Shown: positions 1 through 10,269 of the stretch, in pieces
Layout: each line of letters opens with the position of its first letter
Numbering within the stretch: the first letter of the stretch is position 1
Source: Sipunculus nudus
Lineage: Eukaryota; Annelida; Sipuncula; Golfingiida; Sipunculidae
Length of the DNA: 64,000 nucleotides
Assembly: GCA_026874595.1 (NCBI GenBank)
Contig: CM049309.1
Span: 24,805,033-24,869,032 of the forward strand
Reading direction: 5' to 3'
The notes under the pieces: generated by a model
Told to the model about the DNA's origin: nothing
Databases searched by the model: none
What the model saw: only the letters and a program-made list of their open reading frames with translations
Program-made: the position numbers and the translations under genes

Positions 1-852
1 ATGCGCCAACATTGTGTAAACATGGTACATGCTCCAACAATTTGTAAACACGGTACATGCGCCAACATTTTGTAAACTCGGTACATGCGCCAACATTTTG
101 TAAACACGGTACATGCGCCAACACTGTGTAAACACGGTACATGCGCCAACAGTTTGTAAACATGGTACATGCGCCAACATTTTGTAAACACGGTACATGC
201 GCCAACATTTTGTAAACACGGTACATGCGCCAACACTGTGTAAACACGGTACGTGCGCCAACAGTGTGTAAACATGGTATATGCGCCAACATTTTGTAAA
301 CACGGTACATGCGCCAACATTTTGTAAACACGGTACATGCGCCAACATTTTGTAAACACGGTACATGCGCAGAAACCTTTTGTAAACACGGTACATGCGC
401 CAACATTGTGTAAACACGGTACATGCGCCAACTACTGTAAACACGGTACATGCGCCAACATTTTGTAAACACGGTACATGCGCAAATATTTTGTAAACAC
501 GGTACATGCGCCAACATTTTGTAAACATGGTACATGCGCCAACATTTTGTAAACACGGTACATGCGCCAACATTTTGTAAGCACGATACATGCGCCAACA
601 TTTTGTAAACATGGTACATGCGCAAATATTTTGTAAACACGGTACGTGCGCCAACATTTTGTAAACACGGTACATGCGCCAACATTTTGTAAACACGGTA
701 CATGCGCCAACATTTTGTAAACACGGTACATGCGCCAACATTTTGTAAACACGGTACATGCGCCAACATTTTGTAAGCACGGTACATGCGCAGAAACCCT
801 TTGTAAACACGGTACATACGCCAACATTTTGTATACACGGTACATGCGTCAA
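1..852. repeat. 28-bp tandem repeat array (about 30 copies)
   Basis: Direct tandem repeats with a 28-bp unit containing AACATTTTGTAAACACGGTA followed by CATGCGCC. Copies differ by a few substitutions, such as ACACTGTG or CAGAAACC for CAACATTTTG. The array begins at or before the window edge. There are no spacers, so it is a minisatellite and not CRISPR. The minus strand is stop-free over 432-845 because the repeat lacks stops in all three minus frames there; the resulting 28-residue periodic peptide is a by-product of the repeat. Confidence 0.95.
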
Positions 853-2797
853 TGTTGACAAAGAGAAAAATCATGTAACCTTATAGGTTGTTGGTGCGGA
901 AGCTGAAAGGTCACATTAGTCGCAAAACGCCCTTACTTGCCAATAGAATTCCTTGTTACATATGTTTGGTTTATTTTGGTGGCTCCCAAGATGTTATAAA
1001 CATGTGGACATAAAAAAAACGTTTTTGCACTGAGATCGGCGTTTTCTGGCCTATTTTCATAAAGGATATATACATATTATCTTTTGTTAATGGACGTCAG
1101 ATATCGGAACAGGGCCTATTTTTACATTTAACATCAGAGTTCTTTGAGGTCTTATGGAATATTTCAAAGATCACTTAGCTATATTTTTTCCCAAAAATAT
1201 TCAGAACACTAGACCGTTTAAATCAGCGGTCGTTAAATGTATTAGTTTTATGCATGTGAAATTTGATCTTGACAAAGCTCAGCTGGATAGAGATGTATTG
1301 AAAAATAAGTCTCCTTCCTCATTTAATATTTGCAAGATATGGTTTGGTTTTATTCTAGTAATGAGGAATATGCCTCATCATGTCTTTGCTGTTTACTTCC
1401 CGTCATTTAGAAAAATTATTGGCAAATTGCTATTGGCACCCAATGGTAAAAAGAACAAGTTTTTTTTCACAATGCATATTATTCGAATCAGTTGATTAGG
1501 ATATGAAGAGGACTTATAACTCTTACCTAAAAACAATTCAGCGTACTTCTTTAAGATCAGATTTAAGGCTGTGATCTCCTTTATACACACTGTGAGCTTC
1601 TTTACAACTCTATTAAACTGTATTTATCGCATTACCTTTGAGAGAGGTGTCCTTACGTTCGCTTAGATATAAAAACAAAAGATGCCAACAAAATGTTAAA
1701 ATAAATTAAAGTACTATAATTCCGTTCTTTTGGCTTCTGCATTCGGGCTTTTAAACAGGAGAATGAATTATCTTTTTCATTATGTTACATGTTGCGTCAT
1801 AGAAAATACTCGTGTGAAATAGTCGACTCTCTTTCTTGGTGCCATCATCAAGAGGCCCAGTGGAGCTGAAGTCCAGAGTGCAAACTTAAGAGTCATGCAG
1901 TGTGTAGACTATATACCTCTCTACAGTCCGAGACAGAAAAGTGTTGGTAAAGGAGAACACGTAAATATATAGGAGCTAGTTCAAATTCCTCACCTATTGC
2001 CTTCTAATATGAACAGCAGTGTTGTGTGTATTAATATTGATTTATAACACAGGGGTCACTAGTTGGCCGGCAATATATAAGTATGTGTTGAAAGTCTGCC
2101 ATAGCCATGGTGCCTTGGAAACAGGGCGTAGGCCTACAGGAGATCACTTCCTTATCCCATCTCTCTCTGTATCAGAACACAGGCAAATGGATATATTTCA
2201 GAGCATACATTTACTACAATGTTAAAACTGCAATGTTTTATACACTTAATCGTCTAGATATATCCATGTATAAAGGTACGTTCATATTTTTGTTTGTGAA
2301 ATAAAAAGCATATCATTTTGTGGACACGCCAAGGTTCAGTCATTTCTGCATATGTTCTATTTCAAAGTATGCATATTCAATGATAATATTTTCTTTCACA
2401 ATTAAAAGTGAGAGGAATCGACAAACCTATCCGGACCAACCAACACCCCAATGAAATGTTTTGCAGAAAAAAACAGTCAGCTAGTAACAATAAAACAAAG
2501 TGGATATAATTGACTGGTGGAACAATGCTTGGCCAGGTGGAGACTACTGGATAAACTTGAGCTAAAATAATTTTTTTATTTAATGACTTTATCCAACGTG
2601 TTTTGGTCCGTCTATTTAAAAATATATTCATGTTGCAGCTAAAAAGTAAAAAGCAGTCAAACTGATTGACATTATTTCTATCAGAGCTGGTCTTCAGGCA
2701 GAGCTTTAGTGATGGGTCTTGGCCCTTCATCCAGTCGTCTGGTTGTTCGGTTGCAAGGCACAAATCGTTATCATTACATTGAAAAATATGTATCTTT

Positions 2798-2799
<2 letters not shown>
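853..2799. other. AT-rich sequence, no recognised gene
   Basis: No repeat, domain or splice pattern is recognised. An open frame at 1154-1495 (+, 113 codons) and one at 2377-2763 (-) have low-complexity, AT-driven composition. Neither has a motif I can name, and both are about the length expected by chance. I treat this as intergenic or intronic. Confidence 0.6.

Positions 2800-2800
<1 letters not shown>

Positions 2801-2860
<60 letters not shown>
2801..2860. repeat. (TA)n microsatellite
   Basis: About 30 uninterrupted TA dinucleotides. Confidence 0.97.
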
Positions 2861-2862
<2 letters not shown>

Positions 2863-4558
2863 TTCCCCCGTTTCTCACATCTTACTGTCTTACAAATGCC
2901 CTTGGAACTGTAAGGCTTGACTTTATTTTTTTTAATTACGTTCTCTCAGAACAAACCCGTTTCTTACAGTTGAACAGGGAATCTATGATCGCAAAGGTTC
3001 AACATTTTTTAAATTTTGCTCCGAAAATGTTGCAATTATTAGGGCCCCGCATGAAAAACGGTGTCCTGTAGTGATCGTCATGTCGTCCATCCGTCCGTCC
3101 GGCGTCCGTCAGTTACGCTTTCTTTCCCCCGCATTATCTCAAACAGAATACATTTGATCATTCTCAAATTTATAGGTTTGATAAGTGTCTATTAGGGTTT
3201 TAGACCTTTCGAATAAAAGACCATTCCGAAATCCAATCTAACAGCCAGAGCACAATCTGTGATTTTCTTTAGCGTGCAATAGATCTCAAAGAGAACATGC
3301 TTGATCTTCCTCAAAGTTAAGGAATGACTGGTGCTCCAATGGGGACTCCAGGATAACAGACCTTTTTTTTTTTTTTTTTTTGCATATATTGTAGAGAGAC
3401 GATTTTAACCTTTCGATCAACACAGATCATATTACAAGTAATTAATAAACTATGCCATACTCCATTTGTTTAGTGATGTTTTAACTATTTCTATGCATGG
3501 CCGAAGCCTGAGCAAAGTCGGGGGGGGGGCAGTAAATGGTTTGTCAGAGTGAAGCTTATAACGATGGGAATCCCCCTCCCATGATGTGATCATTTTTAAA
3601 ATACATGCTATAAATTGGCATATCTGTGGTTATTTTATTTTATAATCAAAGCTATAATCATACGGGTTACTGAGTAATAGTCACCAGTCAAATTGAACAA
3701 ATTGCAAATACTGCCAACTTTTTTTTTTTTTGCCTAAGAATGCTCAGATCTCAGTTGTAGGGGGGGGGGGCAGCTGCCTCCGAGGCTACGGTACTGCTAT
3801 GTATAGCATTTGGTTTTGTAAAGAAGGACACATGCTCTGGAGACATTTAGTTCTGGATTTACTATTCGATGGGAAATTATTTAAGGTGTGTTTTGGCATT
3901 ATTTTTACAATCATAAGCGTTTGTCGTCTGACTCTAGGCCTACTGAGTTTATTACCCACCATACTCTCTAAAATAAAGGATTGCTCTGGCGACGAGGCAT
4001 TTCCTTAAAAAATCAGTCAAATTTCGAAGTTTTCCATTCAACAACAAGAAAAGTGTGGAGTGCCACCTGCATATGGTCACGTTACATATGTATAGCAAGC
4101 TCAGATTATGATCTGTCCATTTGTACAGGTCCTTAAGTGAACTCTGCTACTGGCTTTGTAAACCCCATGCTGGCGACATAAACATACCAAAATGTGGACA
4201 GTTAAGAAAATCTTGCCCAATGTATGTTACATTGTAGGCTTTAACACACACATACACATACCCGAACATAATCAAAGATTCATACACAAAAATACACGTT
4301 TGTTTGGAAACTGTGTACGTATATGACACGTACTAATGGGGTAAAAATTTTGTGGGGTAATGCATATTTTCCCCATACTAGTAGGTTAGTTTCGTAATCA
4401 CGGCACTCGGAACGATGCTCTCGACATCACTTTAATTTTTACCCCATAAGACCGTGTGTACATCCGATCATACACACAAAAACACATCGTGTGCATGGCC
4501 GGTTGAGCAATTCAAAATGTGGCGACATCTGCAGGTTTGGAATGAATCGTTAAGCCTC
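2861..4558. other. Intergenic with an old dispersed-repeat remnant and homopolymers
   Basis: Around 3085-3110 there is a run of CCGTCCGT-type units. These are the reverse complement of the GACGG-rich tails of dispersed repeats later in the window, so an inverted, decayed copy probably lies about 3040-3500. Poly-T tracts occur near 3361-3380 and 3720-3731, and a run of 11 G at 3760-3770. The open frame 3730-4008 spans that G run and has no recognisable domain. Confidence 0.5.
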
Positions 4559-4644
4559 GACTGGTACCCCGTTCTATTATGGCACCGCTGCTCTAGGCCA
4601 ATCTATGCTTGGCTTGAGGGCATTAATAGAGCAGGGTACCAGTC
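4559..4644. repeat. Short inverted repeat (fold-back, ~21-bp arms)
   Basis: Arms 4559-4580 (GACTGGTACCCCGTTCTATTA) and 4624-4644 are reverse complements with about two mismatches, separated by about 43 bp. It could be a small fold-back MITE or a chance hairpin. No second copy was seen. Confidence 0.6.
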
Positions 4645-5722
4645 TACGTTAAGCCCATCAAGAGGGTAGCGGAGCGCCATCGTGTGTCAGTGTAAGAGAC
4701 TATCACAGCAGGGCTGTATGTAAACTGGGAAGTCGGAAATCAAGCTCCGAGAAAATTCGAAAACACCACAGCGTCTCCAGGCATTAAGTCTACCCACAGT
4801 CAGAACACCGTGGCTTCGTCAGATCATCCCCATCCTTTTTTCTCCTTTCACCAGACTATCCGTCAGCCACTCTTATCTATTTAACTGTTTCCATTGCCGG
4901 GCAATCGGGCCGGGTTGAATTAGGGACACTCGGTTCCGGTTGCACCGGGAACCGATCGAACGCTTTCATTCGGAACTCCTTAGCCGAATGCGCCATCTAT
5001 CACACTTCAGGTCAGGTCAGAACGAAAGCCAAGGATAATTTGGCAAAAAGCTAAAAAATTTGAGCTATTTGCCCCCACATTAATATAAAAATATATTATA
5101 TTAAATAATATTAAATATATGTATATATGTATATTGAAATTTTTTTGGGGTAATGCGTGCATACTTTTTTTAGGTAGTATGTGCATATATAAATTTATGG
5201 AGTAACGCGTATACATACTCTTATGGGGGTAATATGTACTTTGAGGGGTAAGGCCCCCCCCCCCCCCTCCCCAGACCGATCAAGAACTTAACGGTTAACT
5301 CCGCAGGACGAAGCCTCAGTACAAGACAGCACATGTAAGTATGTGTGTCTATGTGTAAGTATATACCGAAATTGCCGTACGTATCTGATGACCTATCTAG
5401 GGAATGTACCGAATCGTAGTTCCGGCTGGGGGTTGGCTATACTTAGGCCAGCCATGAGCAATGCTTAATAACGTCACATTTAAAAGACCGTAACGAAAAT
5501 GTTAAGCAAACTCCAAATGGAGATTAAATTGATAAGCCCTGCAAAATCTGAAATTCGCATCATTAGCAAAAACAAGTTGACGCATCAAGAAGATGAAGCA
5601 AAAATCAAAGTTGATAAAGTTTGATATTGTTGATGTTTATTCCTGTATATCACAAATGATCTTCAACCTACTTATCGAAGCCCTCAACTTTGCCTCCTTT
5701 GTTTCCAATCCAGAAAATATTT
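4645..5722. other. No gene seen; contains a C14 tract
   Basis: AT-rich sequence with a run of 14 C at 5254-5267. No coding or RNA signature is recognised. Confidence 0.55.
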
Positions 5723-6119
5723 ATATTGTAATTGACGGTGGTTACACGATGGTCTTCAACTGTCGGAAATGATGTAAAGAGTGCATGTCTTAAGGGGGCA
5801 GGGGGTACATTTCCCTTAAATTCAACTAAATCCCTTGATACTTCGCTTATTTTTTCCCCAATTGGCGATTTGCGCTGCCTGACGGTAACTACGATGGTTT
5901 ATCAAGGCAGAAAGCACCTGGTTACTATGAATCAGAGGTCTTCCAATGGCGGTCGACATCAAAAAGTGTTCAGTTCTTAACAGAGCATCAACAAACATAA
6001 TTATATAAGATTGATAAAATGTGATAAGAAGGGTTTGAAATAAACGTTTGTCTTATCTGTTGTTATTATTTTACTCATGATCTTTGGGCATGTTATTCCT
6101 ATACAATTCTATGGCTTGT
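5723..6119. repeat. Dispersed repeat, copy 1 (partner 16080-16465)
   Basis: About 390 bp closely matching 16080-16465, from ATATTGTAATTGACGG to ATTCTATGGCTTGT, with few substitutions and small indels. No long terminal inverted repeats are evident. The open frame 5732-5980 falls inside the repeat and is not preserved in the partner. Confidence 0.85.
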
Positions 6120-6287
6120 GCCATTAGTGGTTCCTAATACTCTTGAAAATTCACTCATAAAAGTCAATTAATGCAAGAACTATTAACGGAGCTTGATATT
6201 ATATCATTATGTGTTCAAACAATATGTAAAGGACCTATGTTTCCTTTGATCCGTACCAAAATGGCGAAAATAGGTCCCTTAAAGACT

Positions 6288-6713
6288 GTATTATTGTCCA
6301 ACAGGAGCTGTTACCGGATGTGTCAACTTGTAAAATCATAGCTGAACCCGGGTATGTTTCAGATCATCTTCCAGTTCTTCTATGTTTTAACCTCACTACG
6401 TGTCCTTTTAACTCTAGGTCGTCTTCTCCAATAGGATATATAACTGGGACAAATTTAAAACATAGGATTACAGATGGGCTGAACTCACAGTTAATTAGGA
6501 AAACGTGATCGATTCTGATGTTATAAGCGATTATTTTAGGTCGATTGTTAGTAAACACGAAGCCTCTCAAAAATACGTCCCTCGTCGCAAATATAAACCC
6601 TACATTAGACAAAATCGAAAAGAAAGCTTGCGTTCACTCCATAAGAAGATGTCAAAGGCGAGAGAACTATGGAAAGGGGAAAACAGGCCGAGGGAATGTG
6701 AATCTGATTCATA
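6288..6713 (+). pseudogene. LINE A endonuclease C-terminus and linker (broken)
   Basis: The frame reads into the hallmark SDHLPV box near 6360-6377, the last catalytic Asp/His motif of APE-type LINE endonucleases. After stops and a frame change it continues at 6505-6713 as a basic linker containing the LHKKMSKARELWKGENRPRE-type segment that precedes the RT in CR1-like elements. The upstream catalytic endonuclease motifs are absent, so the copy is 5' truncated or too decayed to read. The frame is cut at 6714 by the MITE. Confidence 0.75.
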
Positions 6714-7775
6714 CACTCAAAAAAACAGATTGGTCAAATATGTAAATTGGTTACGCCAATTTTAGTTGTTTTAACCAAGATATTGTTTATCTTAACCAAC
6801 GCATTGTTAAAGTACTTACCAAACCAGTTAGTTGTTCTGACCAATTTTTATTGGTTAACAGAGTAAAAATACTGTGTGTAGGTTTAACCAATATACTAGT
6901 CAATTGATAACCAAAATATCGGTTACCTTAGCACACATATATGACCAATTTGGTTGGTTAAGATGATATTGGTAGATTTAACCAACACATTGGTTATTTT
7001 AACCAACTTGTTGCTTATGTAGTAACCAAACTTATTGGGCATTTTGACCAATTTTTATTTTTCGACTATTTGGTTGCATATATTTAACCAGTTTTTTTTT
7101 GGTCGAGTTAAAAATTGGTTAATTTGACCAACATATTGGTTATTTTTACCAACTGATAGGACAAGCACTGACCAAACCGATTGGTCAGTTTTAAAATAAG
7201 ACACAAAAGTGCTCCAAATCAGTTATAAGTGAAGCAAGCTTTACTGGCTGAGGGGCAAAAAGTCTGACTCGTATGCGAGGGGTCACAGATTCGATTCCAA
7301 GATCGGGCGGAATTTGTGTTTCCCCCTTGAAACCCACACCAAAGCAACCCGAAACTGAAGAATGACTTATAAGAAGACTTCCAATCAATCAGGAGGATAA
7401 AACAAGTGAAAAGGGTACTGAAAGTAGCAGTGCACACATAAATGTAGCCTCTAGTCTCACAAACTGGAATTGGTTCATGCGACCAATTTTTTATCTGATT
7501 TAAGCAATTTGTTTTGGTTGACCTCAACCAAAGTTCATTGGTTGAGAAAAAACAAATTATTTTGGTCAAACTGTCAAATTTTGTTGGTTTAAATGTTCAG
7601 CTGTGTTTGTTGCTCTGACCAATATATTGGTTGATTTGACCAATGCCTGTTGTTTGATTTCAACCAAAATAAATTGGTTGTTCTAAACAATAAATTGTTT
7701 TGCCATATTTTGACCAATGAAATTGGTTTGATTCAACCAATGTTTTGGTTTATTAACCAATCTGTTTTTTCAGTG
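6714..7775. mobile_element. Nested MITE (1.06 kb) with TIRs and TTGGTT/AACCAA-rich interior
   Basis: Ends are inverted: CACTCAAAAAAACAGATTGG at 6714 and the reverse complement of CACTGAAAAAACAGATTGGT ending at 7775. The interior is filled with degenerate TTGGTTATTTTAACCAA-like motifs on both strands, suggesting growth by sub-terminal repeat amplification. It interrupts LINE A coding sequence. No transposase is present, so it is non-autonomous. The flanks may share ATA as a target duplication, but this is too short to assign a superfamily. Confidence 0.75.
7225..7445 (+). mobile_element. tRNA-derived SINE-like insertion
   Basis: RNA polymerase III box A (TGGCTGAGGGG, 7245-7255) and box B (GATTCGATTCC, 7288-7298) are spaced 32 bp apart, as in tRNA genes, and are followed by a non-tRNA body. 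The segment lacks the TTGGTT motifs of the surrounding MITE, so it appears inserted into it. The acceptor stem does not pair well, so a functional tRNA is unlikely. The ends are estimates. Confidence 0.6.
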
Positions 7776-7877
7776 ATATATGTTTGCATGCTTATAAAAG
7801 CGCCAAACGAAAGTTTGGGAGACAGATGAGAAAATATTAATTGCGCAGGGAGCGGGAATTTTTCGAAGAAACATATA

Positions 7878-9240
7878 GCTAATTGTGCTATGGTCGATTT
7901 TAATAAATTTTGGTCTAGATTCCGCCGACGTCGCTCGAATACAAGCCAAAGTTTAGCTATGAATTTTAATGGTAAAGTGACTGATGATCCCAAAACGAAA
8001 GCTGAAGAATGGGCTAAACACTTTTCGAGGTTGTACTCCTACCCTTTATCAGATAAATATGAGGATTTCAAAAGAGTGATTGATGATGGGATGAGCGGTT
8101 ACTCCCGTGTTTCACATGACGTCACTTGTAATATACTTGACGTTTCTTTCTCTGTGGAAGAAGTAGAAAATGCTATAAGAAGCCTGAAAAGTGATAAAAC
8201 TCGCGGTTTAGATAATATTTCCAACGAACATTTTAAATATGGGGGGAAAGCTTTAGCTAAGCATGTAACAAGATGAATAAAGGTATAGTTGTGACTCTTA
8301 TAAAAAAAATCCAAGGAACAGTCATACGAGCACTGATAATTATAGACGGATTACGTTGTTATCTAATGTATATAACCAATTAGAGAAGGTAATATTAGCA
8401 AGACTAGAAAATTATCTTGCAATATGTCTTTTCCTGATGAAATGCAATGTGCTTTCCAAAAGGGGACCGGTGCAGTAAATACGTCATTTCAGTTGTCTGA
8501 ATGTATAAATCACAACCTGGAAAGACAACCTAAAGAGTATGTTTGCTATTTGGATAGTTCTAAAGCATTTGATTATGTTTGGCATAAGGTTTTGTTTATA
8601 AAATTGTACGAAATGGGGATTTATGGAAGCTTGTGGAGAGTATTAATTAATTCTTATTCTAATATGCAATGCGCTATTGCGCAGGATGGTGTAATTAGCA
8701 AGTGGTTTATATACTATCGAACAATCGGTACGCCAGGGAGGCGTATTATCACCATGGTTTTTATGCTTTACTTAAATGATCTGTTGGTAAATTTGAGACA
8801 GTTCATGGTTATGGTGTCTGTATTGGCCCTATTTACGCAGGATCTCCAACACAAGCTGATGCCTTGGCTTTGATTTCACTGTCACCCGGCCAGAGGTCTT
8901 CAAAAATTATAAATATATGTTATCATTATTCTGCGGAATGGCGATTTTCATATAATTCTACAAAATCTGTAATCATGGTTTTTGGGGAATTAATTCGGAC
9001 CTTTAATCGTTTGAGAACTGACAGAGTATAATATTTAGGTGACTCTCTCATAGAAGAAGTAAGATCTCATAAACAATTGGGCATTGTATTATCAGCCTCC
9101 CATCAACACGTGATGTCTGTTGAAAGGCTAAAGGATCTTTTCTTTCTCTCGCACCCTCAGGAGTACGGGCTGGTGGATTAAATCCTGCCAGGTGCGCTCT
9201 ACGGGACAGAATTATGGAATTGTCAATCTATATAACAATA
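7878..9240 (+). pseudogene. LINE A reverse transcriptase (broken)
   Basis: 7890-8276 contains the pre-palm segment FSVEEVENAIRSLKSDKTRG followed by LDNISNEHFKYGG, typical of LINE RTs. 8424-8873 continues with palm motif A, LDSSKAFDYVWH, in which the catalytic Asp is present. After a frameshift near 8800 the catalytic box reads QADALALISL, where ADD is expected, so one of the two essential Asp residues is lost. A thumb-like region follows (SAEWRFSYNSTKSVIMVFGE near 8930-8990). The copy cannot encode an active enzyme. Confidence 0.8.
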
Positions 9241-9989
9241 CATGCACGGCTCTTGAAAGAATGCATCTTTTTTTTTTTTGTATAAAGAAAGCCAAGGTTC
9301 TCCCTTGACGTGTCCGCAGCGATACAGCACTCGGAATGCTAGGCATGCCAAGGGTCTCAGCAATATAAGATTAAACTATTATTTTTTGGTAGGTTGTGTT
9401 ACTATAACAATCGCCTCGGATTCTTTGGGAATGTATACATAGCTAAAGAAAAAAAAGAAACCTCATATATAATATTGGTTTTGTGGCAGATATTACTGAT
9501 ATATTAAAAAATTATAATCTTGAATGTGATATGACAAAGTTTTATAAGCAGAGTTGCATTTTGAAAAAGCAGATATGGAAGAAGGAGGTGGCCGCTGCAA
9601 TTGTTCAGAGGGAAGAAATTTTATTTAATGAGAGAATAAGTGAATCAGACGACTTTATAATGTACTCTAGGGTTCAGTCAAGATGTTTTGCGCCTTCACG
9701 ATTATGGTGTACTGCAAACTATTATACTGGATCTCTCTCATCCTTTTATTACATGGTTAGACTTCTGGCCCACTATAGTTTGTTCGACTCAGCCGGAAGT
9801 CTGATATTATGTAAATTTTGTAGAAAGTTAGAGTCACCCTGTACTACACGTTGTTACACGAAGGGAGGAACTGAGGAATTATATTTGTTAAAGCTTCCTA
9901 TAGCGAGTAGTGCCTACTTTAATGGACTCGACGATAACTCTTTTGTAGCACGCTTTTTTTTCTTCATTTGTGGTATCTCAGTTGCATAA
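9241..9989 (+). pseudogene. LINE A C-terminal region
   Basis: 9260-9400 still reads as the post-thumb segment (KAKVLP, SDTALGMLGMPRVSA) through frameshifts. The open frame 9483-9989 then carries the Tyr/Trp-rich C-terminal segment (FYKQSCILKKQIWKKEV, FYYMVRLLA) and an incomplete Cys cluster (LCKFC) resembling the zinc knuckle that ends these proteins. The 168-codon frame is a surviving fragment and not an independent gene. Confidence 0.6.
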
Positions 9990-10269
9990 ATGTTAATTTT
10001 CATGATTAATATTCAGTTGAGTCTTTTTCATCAACGATACCACCTTTGTTAATTCTCAGAATCAACAAATTTATTTCCTTTGGATTTAAATACATTTTCT
10101 TAATTACAGACTGTATATTCAAATGAAATACAAGTCACGCAACACACATTTTACAATATCAGTATGTTTTATCAACAGTGCATTTAACTTTGCGTTTATC
10201 TGTGCCTTAAAAATTGCATATGAAACGATACTGAAATAATTGTTAATAAATATAACATTTCTATTTAGC
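9990..10269. other. AT-rich junction between LINE A and LINE B
   Basis: The two LINEs converge tail to tail here. 3' UTR sequence of either or both is expected, but no clear poly-A tail or target duplication marks the boundary. Confidence 0.45.

Larger units (their letters stand above)
6288..9989 (+). mobile_element. LINE A: decayed CR1/Jockey-like non-LTR retrotransposon
   Basis: A single ORF2-like polyprotein can be followed in pieces on the plus strand: the endonuclease C-terminus, a linker, reverse transcriptase and a C-terminal region. It has many stops and frameshifts. A 1.06-kb TIR element (6714-7775) sits between linker and RT. No ORF1, poly-A tail or target-site duplication could be fixed, so both ends are approximate. 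Family placement rests on the SDHLPV box and the layout after the RT. A related clade is possible. Confidence 0.8.

Noticed and set aside
1-852. CRISPR-like direct repeats
   Set aside because: The 28-bp units are contiguous with no spacers, and the context is animal DNA with no cas genes.
1154-1495. 113-codon plus-strand frame
   Set aside because: No motif, no splice or promoter context, and length expected by chance in this much AT-rich DNA.
2709-3071. 120-codon open frame with an IYIYIY core
   Set aside because: Produced by translating a (TA)n microsatellite; no domain on either side.
7240-7310. Functional tRNA gene
   Set aside because: Box A and box B are present, but acceptor-stem pairing is missing and a non-tRNA body follows, so it is read as a SINE head.
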